From: CAYLLN01 sp036496265
GTDB lineage: Bacteria > Planctomycetota > Planctomycetia > Pirellulales > Pirellulaceae
NCBI GenBank assembly: GCA_036496265.1
Contig: DASXLL010000202.1
Coordinates: forward strand, 1-57,848
Length of the DNA: 57,848 nt
Reading direction: 5' to 3'
Of the stretch, positions 24,583-33,253 are shown piece by piece. The notes under the pieces are model-generated. The model was not told the DNA's origin, made no database searches, and worked only from the letters and a program-made list of their open reading frames with translations. The translations under genes and the position numbers were made by a program. The stretch's first letter is position 1. The number at the start of each line of letters is the position of its first letter.

Positions 24583-25011
24583 ATGCGTTGGCTCACTCCG
24601 ATTCGCGAGCGATTGCAATTGCTTCTCGCGCCCAAGCCGCTGGGCCGCCGCGGAGAGGACGCCGCTGCCCGCTTTTTGAAAAAACTCGGTTATATCATCG
24701 TCGCCCGCGGCCATCGCGATAACATTGGCGAGGTCGATCTGATTGCTGTCGATGGCCGGACGGTGGTTTTCATCGAGGTCAAAACGCGCACCAGCCACGA
24801 CGCGGGTCATCCGGCCGATGCTGTCGATGAGAAAAAGCAGCAACGGCTGACGCGGCTGGCGCTGTCATACTTAAAGCGCCATGACTTGCTCGAATGCGCC
24901 GCACGTTTCGACGTCGTGGCGGTGACGTGGCCGGACGACAACAGCTGCCCAGTGATTGAGCATTTTCAAAATGCGTTTGAGCCAATCGGGTTGGATGGGA
25001 TGTTTTCGTAA
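24583..25011 (+). CDS. YraN/UPF0102 family endonuclease-like protein
   Basis: 142 aa. The restriction-endonuclease-like fold of UPF0102 is readable: LGRRGEDAAARFLKKLGY, then NIGEVDLIAVDGRTVVFIEVKTR with the D...E-x-K metal site. The family is linked to DNA processing, but a biochemical role is not settled. It frequently lies near rplS and rnhB. Here it ends the operon, and the two dispersed hairpins separate it from rplS. Confidence 0.9.
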   Translation: MRWLTPIRERLQLLLAPKPLGRRGEDAAARFLKKLGYIIVARGHRDNIGEVDLIAVDGRTVVFIEVKTRTSHDAGHPADAVDEKKQQRLTRLALSYLKRHDLLECAARFDVVAVTWPDDNSCPVIEHFQNAFEPIGLDGMFS

Positions 25012-25043
25012 GTCCTCGGAATAATCGGGCGGGTTGATTGAAA

Positions 25044-25976
25044 TCAATGCGCCAGCAATTCATTGAGGTGAACTTCGACGCATTCGGCCAACCGCGAGGG
25101 GTTGTAGCCGCCTTCCAGGAGGCTCACGACGCGGCCCTCTGCGTATTGGTTCGCCACTGCCATGACCGAATTGGTGAGACGAATGAAATCGTCGGTTTCC
25201 AATTCCAGCGACCCGATGGGATCTTCGCGATGGGCATCGAAACCGGCGCTAATGAGCACGAGTTGCGGCTTGATTTTGCTGCTTAGGTCCGCGAGTGCGC
25301 TTTCGAAGCGGGCGTGGAAGTCGGCGACCGGCGTGCCGAATTGCACGGGGATATTCGTGATGCATCCAAGCCCGCCGCCGGAGCCGATTTCGTCGGCATC
25401 GCCAGTGCCCGGATAAAACGGCCAGCGGTGGATGGAAAGAAAGCCGGCGCGGCCGTCTTCCCAAAATGTTTCCTGAGTGCCGTTTCCGTGGTGAACATCC
25501 CAATCGACAATTAGAACGCGGTCGAGACCGTGGTCATCAATTGCCGACCGAGCCGCGATGGCGATGTTATTCAAAAGACAAAAACCCATGGCGCCGCGCG
25601 GCCTGGCGTGGTGACCGGGCGGCCGGACGAGGCACAAAGCCGTTCTGTCTTCGCCCTTAAGCACTCGCGCGACTGCGTCGCAGGCAGCCCCGGCTGCCAT
25701 CAGGGCGACGTCGTAGGACTTCTCGCTGACGACGGTATCGGTCTCAATTCGCCAGCCGCCCGCGGCCGAACAACCCTGCAGTTGCTCGACATAGCGCGGA
25801 TCGTGAACGCGCTCGATTTGATCGATGCGAGCCGCAATTAACTCGGGCTGCGAGCAGCGTGCGGCAAGACCGGTCGTTTTTAAGCGGTTGGAAATCGCCA
25901 CGAGCCGGCGAGGATGCTCTGGATGAGCGCCGGTGATGTGCTCCAGAAAGACAGGACTCGAATACAGTAGCGTCAT
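25044..25976 (-). CDS. Histone deacetylase family protein (AcuC/acetoin-utilisation type)
   Basis: 310 aa. A zinc amidohydrolase that removes acetyl groups from lysines or polyamines. The catalytic elements are visible: LVRPPGHHARPRGAMGFCLL (paired His), LIVDWDVHHGNGTQETFW (Asp-x-His ligands), SAGFDAHREDP (Asp ligand), and the C-terminal LLEGGYN. Length and order fit class II-like bacterial enzymes. No acetyl-CoA synthetase is adjacent to suggest the substrate. It is convergent with yraN. Confidence 0.93.
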   Translation of the reverse strand: MTLLYSSPVFLEHITGAHPEHPRRLVAISNRLKTTGLAARCSQPELIAARIDQIERVHDPRYVEQLQGCSAAGGWRIETDTVVSEKSYDVALMAAGAACDAVARVLKGEDRTALCLVRPPGHHARPRGAMGFCLLNNIAIAARSAIDDHGLDRVLIVDWDVHHGNGTQETFWEDGRAGFLSIHRWPFYPGTGDADEIGSGGGLGCITNIPVQFGTPVADFHARFESALADLSSKIKPQLVLISAGFDAHREDPIGSLELETDDFIRLTNSVMAVANQYAEGRVVSLLEGGYNPSRLAECVEVHLNELLAH

Positions 25977-26071
25977 GGCCGCTTATTCTAAGGGCAAAAA
26001 AACGATGAAGTCGCACATTCGAGACGGAACTCTTGTCCCCCCTAAACGTCGTGTCACAATACCGTCGTCGC

Positions 26072-26144
26072 GAGAGTGTAGCTCAGTTGGCAGAATACGG
26101 GGCTCCCAAGTTCGATGCCGCGGGTTCGAATCCCGTCGCCCGTT
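26072..26144 (+). tRNA. Degenerate tRNA-Gly(CCC)
   Basis: 73 bases with exactly the spacing of a tRNA: acceptor 26072-26078, TA, D-arm 26081-26096, anticodon loop CTCCCAA (26103-26109, anticodon CCC), an intact T arm (GCGGG, TTCGAAT, CCCGT; 26120-26136), and acceptor 3' strand 26137-26143. Pairing is damaged: acceptor positions 2-71 and 4-69 mismatch, D-stem 11-24 mismatches, and the anticodon stem has one mismatch and two G-U pairs. CCA is not encoded. It may be a decaying or specialised tRNA, and a functional copy probably lies elsewhere. Confidence 0.6.
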
Positions 26145-26165
26145 TTCTTTCGCCGCTTTAATACG

Positions 26166-26594
26166 TCACGCTTCAGACTCGTTCAGCTTCACGGCGGCGC
26201 GGAGGAGAGCCTTGAGGGCCTTCTCGTTGATTTTCTCGCCCTCGTGAAAGTCGATGGCGCGCCTGGTGTTGCCTTCGAGACTGGAGTTAAAGAGGCCGGC
26301 AGGGTCCGGAAGCGAAGCGCCCTTGGCGAAGGTCATCTTCACGACGCTCTTGTAGGTCTCACCGGTGCAGATGATCCCGTCGTGCGACCACACCGGGACG
26401 CCGAGCATCGAGTTTGACGGCTTGCGCCATTTTACTTCCTCGACGACTTCGGGGTCGGCCTCCTTGATGAGCATGCGGATGCGAGCAAGCATCTCGCCTC
26501 GCCAATCGTTGAGCTTTTTGATTCTGGCGTCGAACTCCTGCGAGAACGAGGTTACTTGTTTTCCTTTCTCTGAGGATTTCTTGGTCTTGCTCAT
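26166..26594 (-). CDS. DUF1801 domain protein
   Basis: 142 aa. The DUF1801 (YdhG/YjbR-like, iron-chaperone-fold) landmarks are EVVEEVKWRKPSNSMLGVPV and ICTGETYKSVVKMTFAKGASL followed by DPAGLFNS. The C-terminal EKINEKALKALLRAAVKLNE helix ends the protein. The ATG at 26594 is preferred over an in-frame upstream start because the charged N-terminus SKTKKSSEKGK is typical. It is transcribed with the metal-efflux genes, 57 bases downstream of the lipoprotein gene, but has no evident link to metals. Confidence 0.87.
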   Translation of the reverse strand: MSKTKKSSEKGKQVTSFSQEFDARIKKLNDWRGEMLARIRMLIKEADPEVVEEVKWRKPSNSMLGVPVWSHDGIICTGETYKSVVKMTFAKGASLPDPAGLFNSSLEGNTRRAIDFHEGEKINEKALKALLRAAVKLNESEA

Positions 26595-26650
26595 GAGGCT
26601 GTCACTTTCTTCATGCCGAGTACGCCATAGTCCATCGTCGGGCCGCACCG

Positions 26651-27016
26651 TTAGGAATTGGCGCTTTTGGCCCGAGCGCTTTCTTCCTCCGGCTTCGGCG
26701 GCTGCTTGCCGTATTTGGCTTCGTATTGAGCGGCGAACTCAGCTTCCTTCTCGGGATGGCAGATGAAGCACTGAGAATCGGGGCGGTCGTGGTCTTGGCA
26801 CCAGTCGCCTTTGGCTTTGAAGTCAGCAACGAGTTTCGTGTTGCAGCGGGCGCAGACCTCTTCGGGCACGCCGTGCTCATCGCACCACCAGCCTTCGTGT
26901 TTGTGGCCGGATTCGGCGGCATGGTTGTGAGCATGCGGCTCGCTTGCTGGATGGCCGCAGCCGACGAAAGCGCCCGTGGCAAGAACGCCAAGGACAAATA
27001 AATGTTTGAGTGACAT
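26651..27016 (-). CDS. Cys/His-rich lipoprotein of the metal-efflux cluster
   Basis: 121 aa. Signal peptide with lipobox VGC at residues 18-20, then a His-rich stretch (HAHNHAAESGHKH). A metal-binding module follows: W44-C45, E47-H48, V50-P51-E52-E53, C55 and C58, then W72-C73, H76, C83 and C86-H87-P88. The same module occurs in the CzcB-like adaptor of this cluster (residues 79-120). The C-terminus is Lys/Glu-rich. It is likely a periplasmic metal buffer or donor for the pump. It lies 18 bases downstream of the czcA-like gene. Confidence 0.85.
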   Translation of the reverse strand: MSLKHLFVLGVLATGAFVGCGHPASEPHAHNHAAESGHKHEGWWCDEHGVPEEVCARCNTKLVADFKAKGDWCQDHDRPDSQCFICHPEKEAEFAAQYEAKYGKQPPKPEEESARAKSANS

Positions 27017-27034
27017 GGCTTATTCCCTTTTTGG

Positions 27035-30000
27035 TTAGTAGGAACCGACTTCGGCAAGCTCCGGTTCATCTACCTCCGCCTCTCTGCGGAGCGGCTGGAC
27101 CGGTGAGTTGAACAACAAATACAAAACTCGCAGCACGAGCAGCGACATCACCATCGCGCCGATGACACCGCCGATGACAACGGTTGCCAGCGGACGCTGG
27201 ACTTCGGCGCCCATGCCGGTGCTGAACGCCATCGGCAAAAAGCCGAGACTGGCGACGAGCGTCGTCATGAGCACGGGCCGGAGGCGCGTGATCGCGGCTT
27301 GCATCACAGCTTGATCGAGCGGCACGCCGCGCTGTCGGAGCTGCCGGACGTAAGAGACGAGAATCATGTCATCCAGCACCGCGACGCCGGAGAGGGCGAT
27401 GAAACCGATGGCGGCGGAGATCGAAAATGGCATGTCGCGAAGCCACAGGGCAAAAATGCCGCCGACCCAGCCGAACGGGACGCCGGTGAACACGCGGAGG
27501 GCATCGACGATGTTGTTGTAGGTGAGGTACAGCAGCGTGAAGATAAGCACGGCTGCGACGGGCACGACGATCAGCAGGCGAGTACGCGCCCGCTGTAAAT
27601 TCTCGAATTGGCCGCCGAACTCGTAGAAATAGCGGCCTGGTGGCAATGTCAGTTGGTCCCGCAGCCGCTGCTGGCTCTCGGCCACAAAACTGCCCATGTC
27701 GCGGCCGCGGACGTTGGCCGATACGGTAATCCGCCGCTGTCCCCATTCGCGCGTAATGGTGGAAGGTCCTTGAATCACGCGGATATCGGCGAGACGGGAC
27801 AGCGGGAGCCTTTCGCCGGAGGCAGTCGGAATTAGAATCGAGCCGATTTCCTCAGAGCCATTGCGCATGGATTCGGGCAGCCGAGCCACCAGTGGGAAGC
27901 GCAATTGGCCTTCAATGACTTCGCCGAGCCGCTTGCTGCCGATCGATTCGATCACGTCGGTTACGACTTTGGCCGGGACGCCGAAACGGGCTAATTGTTC
28001 TTGGTTGAGTTTGATTTGCAGGACAGGCTGGCCAGTGACTTGCTCGACGGCCACATCGGCGCTGCCGGGAATGCGGCTAATGATCGATTCGATCTCTTTT
28101 CCCTTGGCGGTGAGCACGTCGAGGTCATCGCCGTATAGCTTGATCGCCAAATCCGCACGAGTGCCCGAGACCATTTCGTTCATCCGCATTTCGATCGGCT
28201 GCAGAAAGGCCAGGCGCTGGCCTGGCATATCGCGGAGGTGCTTTTCGATCAATTCGGTCAGCTCGGCCTGCGTTGCAGCGCGTTTCCACTGCTTGCGCGG
28301 CTTCAACGTCATGAACATGTCGGTAAGCTCGATGCCCATCGGGTCGGTGGAAATCTCCGCGGTGCCGATGCGGCTCCAGACGTGCTGCACTTCGTGGGGA
28401 AAGCCGGCCAACACTGCTTTTTCCATGACTGTGTTGAGCTTGATTGAGTCGTCGAGGTCGGTTCCGGTTAGCCGGACGACGCTAACCGCGATCGCGCCTT
28501 CGGATAGTCGCGGGACGAACTCGGACCCGAGGTTGGGAGCAATCATGGCGAAGGCGATGAACATGACGCAGGCCGCGAAGCCGACCACCAGCGTCTTGTG
28601 GTGCATGGAGAACCGCAGAATCGGAGCGTGAATTGCGTGAGCGAGGCGCATGAGCAGCGGCTCGCGCTCTTCGATATGACGCGGCAAGAGCAGGCTGGCG
28701 AGGACGGGCATCAGCGTGAGCGAAAGGACCATCGACCCGATCAGCGCGAAGATAACCGTGAGCGCCATAGGCCGAAATAATTTGCCTTCGATGCCTTCCA
28801 GCGTAAGGATCGGCAAGTAGACGATCATGATGATGAGCTCGCCGAACATGGTCGGCTTGCGGACCTCGACGGCCGCTTCGCGGATGACGTCCACAAGCGA
28901 GCGACGCCGGTTGTCGCCATCGGCGATATGCCGGACGCAGTTTTCGACCATGACGACCGAGCTATCGACAATCATGCCGAAGTCGATAGCGCCGAGGCTG
29001 AGCAGGCTGGCGGAGATGCCAAAACGGAGCATTCCGGAGAAGGCAAACAGCATCGAGAGCGGAATTGCGAGGGCGACGATCATCGCAGCCCGCAGGTTGC
29101 CCAGGAACAGGAACAGTACGGCGATTACCAACAGGCCGCCCTCAAAGAGATTGTTTTTGACGGTGTGGATCACGTGATCGACCAATTCCGTGCGGTCATA
29201 CACCGGGACGACGTCAATATTTGGCGGCAGCGTGGCTTTGATCTCGTCGAGGCGGTGCTTCATTGACCAGGTGACTTCATGGGTATTTTCGCCCATGAGC
29301 AGGAAGCCGAGGCCCATGACGACTTCGCCTTTGCCGTCAGCCGTGACCGCGCCGCGGCGAATCTCGGATCCGATGACGACTTCGCCAATGTCGCCGATGC
29401 AAATGGGAACGCCGCCGGCGGCTTTGATGACGATGCCTTTGACCTGATCGATGTTGGTGGTGCGGCCGAGACCTTGAACGAGGACCGATTGCGTGCCTTC
29501 GCGGACCGTGCCCGCGCCAACGTTGCGGTTGTTGTCCTGCGCGGCTCGGACGACGTCGTCGAACGTCAGTCCATATTTGATCAGCAGATTCGGATCGACG
29601 CGGACCTGGTATTGCTTCTCGTAGCCGCCCCAAGTGTTGACCTCCGCCGTGCCCTTCACTGTCCGCATCTTGGGGCGGATGATCCAATCGTGAATCGTGC
29701 GAAGTTCGGTGACATCGTTGCCCGCGCCCGTCACCACGTAATGAAACACCTCGCCTAATCCCGTCGAGACGGGGCCCATTTTGGGTCGGCCGATGCCTTC
29801 GGAGAGCTCGACCGAACTGAGTCGTTCGTTGATCAGCTGGCGAGCAAAGTAGATGTCGGTGCCGTCTTTGAACGTCACGACAACTTGCGAGAAGCCGAAT
29901 TTGGAAACCGACCGCATGGCCTCCAGGCCGGGGAGACCGCCGATCGACTGTTCGATCGGGAACGTGATCCGTTGCTCGACCTCTTCCGGCCCGAGCGCCG

Positions 30001-30160
30001 GCGCGACCGTGTTGATTTGGACCTGAACGGGCGTCGTATCGGGGAATGCATCAATGTCCAGGTAGCGGAGCGACAAGCCGCCGACGGCCGCCAGCGCGAG
30101 CGCAGCCGCGATGACGAGCAGCCGATGTCGCAGCGAGTAGTCGATGATCCAGTTCAGCAT
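27035..30160 (-). CDS. Heavy-metal efflux RND pump, CzcA family
   Basis: 1041 aa, full length for the family. Inner-membrane proton-driven pump of the HME-RND type, exporting divalent or monovalent metal ions. The N-terminus DYSLRHRLLVIAAALALAAV is the first helix. The transmembrane helix 4 motif is DFGMIVDSSVVMVENCVRHI (canonical DFGxIVDxxVVxVEN). Two large periplasmic loops have GGLPGLEAMRSVSKFGFSQV and later GTRADLAIKLYGDDLDVL. Which metal is exported cannot be assigned; the His/Cys-rich partners would fit Cu, Zn, Co or Cd. Confidence 0.93.
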   Translation of the reverse strand: MLNWIIDYSLRHRLLVIAAALALAAVGGLSLRYLDIDAFPDTTPVQVQINTVAPALGPEEVEQRITFPIEQSIGGLPGLEAMRSVSKFGFSQVVVTFKDGTDIYFARQLINERLSSVELSEGIGRPKMGPVSTGLGEVFHYVVTGAGNDVTELRTIHDWIIRPKMRTVKGTAEVNTWGGYEKQYQVRVDPNLLIKYGLTFDDVVRAAQDNNRNVGAGTVREGTQSVLVQGLGRTTNIDQVKGIVIKAAGGVPICIGDIGEVVIGSEIRRGAVTADGKGEVVMGLGFLLMGENTHEVTWSMKHRLDEIKATLPPNIDVVPVYDRTELVDHVIHTVKNNLFEGGLLVIAVLFLFLGNLRAAMIVALAIPLSMLFAFSGMLRFGISASLLSLGAIDFGMIVDSSVVMVENCVRHIADGDNRRRSLVDVIREAAVEVRKPTMFGELIIMIVYLPILTLEGIEGKLFRPMALTVIFALIGSMVLSLTLMPVLASLLLPRHIEEREPLLMRLAHAIHAPILRFSMHHKTLVVGFAACVMFIAFAMIAPNLGSEFVPRLSEGAIAVSVVRLTGTDLDDSIKLNTVMEKAVLAGFPHEVQHVWSRIGTAEISTDPMGIELTDMFMTLKPRKQWKRAATQAELTELIEKHLRDMPGQRLAFLQPIEMRMNEMVSGTRADLAIKLYGDDLDVLTAKGKEIESIISRIPGSADVAVEQVTGQPVLQIKLNQEQLARFGVPAKVVTDVIESIGSKRLGEVIEGQLRFPLVARLPESMRNGSEEIGSILIPTASGERLPLSRLADIRVIQGPSTITREWGQRRITVSANVRGRDMGSFVAESQQRLRDQLTLPPGRYFYEFGGQFENLQRARTRLLIVVPVAAVLIFTLLYLTYNNIVDALRVFTGVPFGWVGGIFALWLRDMPFSISAAIGFIALSGVAVLDDMILVSYVRQLRQRGVPLDQAVMQAAITRLRPVLMTTLVASLGFLPMAFSTGMGAEVQRPLATVVIGGVIGAMVMSLLVLRVLYLLFNSPVQPLRREAEVDEPELAEVGSY

Positions 30161-30178
30161 TCGTCGTCCGTGTTTTCT

Positions 30179-30258
30179 GTAGGGAACGGCCTCTGTGCCG
30201 TTCCGAAACGCGCGAGATCATTCCCAATCGGCGGAACGCCACGGAGGGCGTTCCCTAC
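30179..30258. repeat. Dispersed double-hairpin repeat between czcB- and czcA-like genes
   Basis: Outer arms GTAGGGAACG (30179-30188) and its reverse complement (30249-30258) enclose two hairpins: GGAACGGC (30183-30190) with 30197-30204, and GGAACGCC (30233-30240) with 30247-30254. It begins four bases after the stop of the adaptor gene on the minus strand. It could lower expression of the pump relative to the adaptor. Confidence 0.85.
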
Positions 30259-30262
30259 AGCG

Positions 30263-31909
30263 CTAGTGCCCGTCCGCGCAGCCGCAGCCGGCGCCCAGGT
30301 TGCTCTTGAGCAGTTGTGCCTCCAGCACAACGCTGTTCTTGCTGGCAATGACTTCGCCGGGGAGGAGACCCGCGATGATTTCAGTCGTTTCAGCTTCTTT
30401 CACACCGAGTCGCACCGAGCGAACATGGAAAAACTTGGGACTTTCCGGCTGGTGGTAGTTTTTGTCGCGCACAAAAACGACGTGGCAGTTTCCATCCCAA
30501 TGCACGGCCTCGCTCGGCACGACAATCGACTTTGGTTCCTCGCGGAGCACGATGCGGCCGATGCCAAACGTATTGGCCCGCAGCCGGCCATCCTCGTTTG
30601 GCAACTCGACGCGGACTCTGACCGTTCGCGTCTGATCGTCGGCTGACGTGCTAATCCAGGCGACCGAGCCCCGAAATTCCGAGTCGGCGGCACCGCTGTT
30701 CGGTCGAAAGAGCACCGGTTGGCCGACCAATATGTATTTGGCATCATCTTCGCGCACGTTTAGCGTGAGCCACATTTGAGAAATGTCGGCAACCGCAAAC
30801 AGCGCCGTGTTGGTATCCACGACTTCGCCCGCGACGACGTGCCGCTCGATCACGATGCCGTCTAGGGGCGCGCGGACCGGGAACAGATTTGCCGTCGTGG
30901 CGTTCTCATCGAGTTGCATGGCCAAGTCATCAGGCAACCCGAGGAAATGCAGTCGGCGGCCAATCTCTGCGGTGTCTAGCCTGGCAAGATCTTGGGCGCG
31001 AACCGGCAGACCGAGATTAACAAGCGATTGCTGGGCGCCATGTTCACGAATGGTGGCTTCTGCGAGGGCCGTGTCGGCTTCGCGCAATTGGCGCAGTGCA
31101 ATCGCCCCTTCGCCGATCGCCTGCAGCCGGTCGAAGTTGGCCTGCCTGAGACGGACCTGCGCGATAGCGTGTAACAACTCCGCTTTCGCCTTCCCCACAT
31201 CGGCCGAATCGACGAGCGCCAGGCAATCGCCCTTGCGAACGCGATCGCCGACTTGCCGCTCGACTTGCCAGACTGTGCCCGTGACGCGGCTCGATAGGTG
31301 AGCCATGCGGTTCTGGTCGTAAACCACTTCGCCGTTCGCCGTTGCCGCTTCAATAATCGGGCGCTCCTGCACGACGGCGATATCGACACCGGCCTTTTCG
31401 ATCGCTTCGACGGACGCAAACTGAACCCGCTTCAGGTGCATCCGGCACAAGCTGCTATTCTCGGCTCGCGGCTTCACGGCCAGAGCCCGGCTGGCGCGGT
31501 CGAGCATAGCGGGCGTTATCACGGGGGGCAACTTGATTTGTGCTACCTCGGGGTGCTCCAGCGGACATTGGGCGACGCCGTGTTCCTTGCACCAGCCGTA
31601 GTCTTTAGCAAGCGGCAACAGCGTCGATTTACATTCAATGCATGCCTCTTCCGGCACGTTGTGTTCTTGGCACCATTCTTCGACGGACTCATCCTGTTTA
31701 CCGACGAGCGCCGAGAACTTTGGCAACTTCCAATCGGAGAAATGGCCCCACAGGGCGAGCCCGCCTAGCGCTGTCACAACCACGGCAGTTGGAATTGCTC
31801 GCGAGAGCCAGATCAAGGCCGTGGCAATCGGTCGCGGCGCGGAGGGTAGCGCGGCACGCGGCACGGCGGCCGACGTAACGTGATCCTGGTGATGAGCGGC
31901 AGAAGACAT
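30263..31909 (-). CDS. Efflux RND periplasmic adaptor, CzcB-like, with N-terminal metal-binding module
   Basis: 548 aa, longer than usual (about 400) because of a ~200-residue N-terminal extension. Residues 28-55 form the membrane anchor (IWLSRAIPTAVVVTALGGLALW). A Cys/His module follows at 79-120 (W79-C80, E82-H83, V85-P86-E87-E88, C90, C93, then W106-C107, H110, C115, H119-P120). The C-terminal part is a standard membrane-fusion protein with lipoyl (SSRVTGTVWQVERQVGDRVR), helical hairpin and beta-barrel domains. It would bind metal and hand it to the CzcA-like pump. The ATG at 31909 is preferred over a more upstream in-frame start. Confidence 0.9.
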   Translation of the reverse strand: MSSAAHHQDHVTSAAVPRAALPSAPRPIATALIWLSRAIPTAVVVTALGGLALWGHFSDWKLPKFSALVGKQDESVEEWCQEHNVPEEACIECKSTLLPLAKDYGWCKEHGVAQCPLEHPEVAQIKLPPVITPAMLDRASRALAVKPRAENSSLCRMHLKRVQFASVEAIEKAGVDIAVVQERPIIEAATANGEVVYDQNRMAHLSSRVTGTVWQVERQVGDRVRKGDCLALVDSADVGKAKAELLHAIAQVRLRQANFDRLQAIGEGAIALRQLREADTALAEATIREHGAQQSLVNLGLPVRAQDLARLDTAEIGRRLHFLGLPDDLAMQLDENATTANLFPVRAPLDGIVIERHVVAGEVVDTNTALFAVADISQMWLTLNVREDDAKYILVGQPVLFRPNSGAADSEFRGSVAWISTSADDQTRTVRVRVELPNEDGRLRANTFGIGRIVLREEPKSIVVPSEAVHWDGNCHVVFVRDKNYHQPESPKFFHVRSVRLGVKEAETTEIIAGLLPGEVIASKNSVVLEAQLLKSNLGAGCGCADGH

Positions 31910-32055
31910 AGCCAAGTTCTCCAGACAAACGTGCGAATCGTAATGGCATCGCAAAACGCGAACTGCAGCGCAGCAAGACGATCAATCAGGCTCGTGATAG
32001 CAGCCGCGCGAGCGCGCAGCATCGAGCAAAATTGATCAGAATCGGCCAGAGAGCA

Positions 32056-32454
32056 TCAGTTCAGAAAAACTTGATGCATCAGATGAGTGCGCAGCGGGGG
32101 CGCTAGATCAGACGGCGACGGTAGGGCTTCCCAAGATGCCGCAACTTCGATTTGCCGATCGGAAAGCGATGGCACGACAGCCAAGGCATCGATCGCGACC
32201 CATTGCGGAGCTTCGATCGTTACTTTTTGCGGCACAACATAGGTGCATGTGCCTTCGCAATCGGATTTGCACTTGCCCGGCTTCTGGTGCTGCTTGTTGT
32301 CGCCATCGTGGTGGTGGTGATGACAGCACCTTGCCGGCTGAGATACCGCCACAGCCAAACTGTGCTCGAACGCGTGCGAGTGATGCCAGCAGCATCCAAA
32401 GACCGTGTGGATGAACAGCGTGGCGGCCGTCAGACTGGCGACAAATGCTTGCAT
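32056..32454 (-). CDS. His/Cys-rich exported protein heading the metal-efflux operon
   Basis: 132 aa. The signal-like N-terminus (FVASLTAATLFIHTVFGCCW) is followed by WHHSHAFEHS, then CCHHHHHDGDNKQHQK and GKCKSDCEGTCTYV, which together offer many metal ligands. The tail is ordinary. The ATG at 32454 was chosen because the signal sequence starts there. Its position as first gene before the CzcB-like adaptor suggests a CzcI-like sensor or buffer, but sequence similarity to CzcI was not established. Confidence 0.72.
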   Translation of the reverse strand: MQAFVASLTAATLFIHTVFGCCWHHSHAFEHSLAVAVSQPARCCHHHHHDGDNKQHQKPGKCKSDCEGTCTYVVPQKVTIEAPQWVAIDALAVVPSLSDRQIEVAASWEALPSPSDLAPPLRTHLMHQVFLN

Positions 32455-32551
32455 AAACACCAAAGCGTTCACTGTATCGTTGCCCTCATCGGCAGATTGG
32501 TCAAGCGACCTTGTGGCATAGTTCGCGAAATCGGCAAATATACTCGAGCCC

Positions 32552-32557
32552 ATTATA
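32552..32557 (-). promoter_or_regulatory. Candidate -10 of the metal-efflux operon
   Basis: TATAAT on the minus strand, about 100 bases upstream of the first gene of the cluster. A good -35 was not found at the normal spacing, so an activator might be needed. A second AT-rich hexamer, TATATT, lies 12 bases downstream. Confidence 0.3.
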
Positions 32558-33253
32558 GAGGTTCAGCGTTCGCTTTGGCTCCGCTCGCTCCGCCACCTAA
32601 CCATTTTGCCGACGACATGAGTTCACGCAACGTGTCAATGCGTCGGGCGCTCCAGCCAGCGCCGCTAGTGCAGGCAGCAGCGTCGCTGCGCTGAATCATT
32701 TCCGAAAATTTCTGGGCTAGCTGCGGGCTAGCTCATTGAGCGTGCGTATATCCGTTGTTAGAAACGAATTTCGCGTCCAACTGATTCTGTTTGAGGTCGT
32801 GCGGAAACTGACGTGCGTGGCGGGTGATTGATCGGATCGCTACGACGCAAAACCCATCGATCCCACGATCGACAAAGGAAACGTCTGGGGCGAAATCGCG
32901 ACATCGCCGGATGTCGCACTACGGCGCGCTGGGCTAGCAACGAATGCCTTCCAACGCGTCAGGCTTTCATCGCGCAGCATTCCGGAAATGCGCGATAAAG
33001 GCCACTCACCGCACAGGGAATCCAAAGATGCGGTGATCCGTAGTCAGCAATGATGCTTAATGGTTGCCTCTCCGCTTCGTCGGCGGAAAGTGCCAGCCAC
33101 TCTCTGCTCCTCGTAGCGCGGCTTCACAGAAGCGCGCAAGCCGCTTTCGTGTTTCTCAGCCCGCGGTATGTCGCCGCGCCTGGCAGGAAGGCGTTCTGGT
33201 CATGCGGCGGCCCCCATCGCTGCCGCGTTCCTAACAGCAGGAGTTCGCTTGTT
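32558..33253. other. 696-base gap between the metal cluster and the cadherin-like gene
   Basis: Divergent region. Only short open frames with coding-unlike composition were seen. The plus-strand frame from 33050 to 33253 is open into the large gene but reads as a non-protein-like leader and is not counted as coding. AGGAG lies at 33239-33243 before the chosen start. Nothing else was recognised. Confidence 0.4.

Noticed and set aside
32758..33025. Two short minus-strand frames (60-61 codons) in the 32.6-33.2 kb gap
   Set aside because: No ribosome site, no hydrophobic or domain pattern, and they overlap each other in different frames.
33050..33253. Upstream extension of the cadherin-like gene to the ATG at 33050
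   Set aside because: The extra 68 residues are unlike any export signal, whereas the ATG at 33254 is preceded by AGGAG and followed by the basic LExR region.
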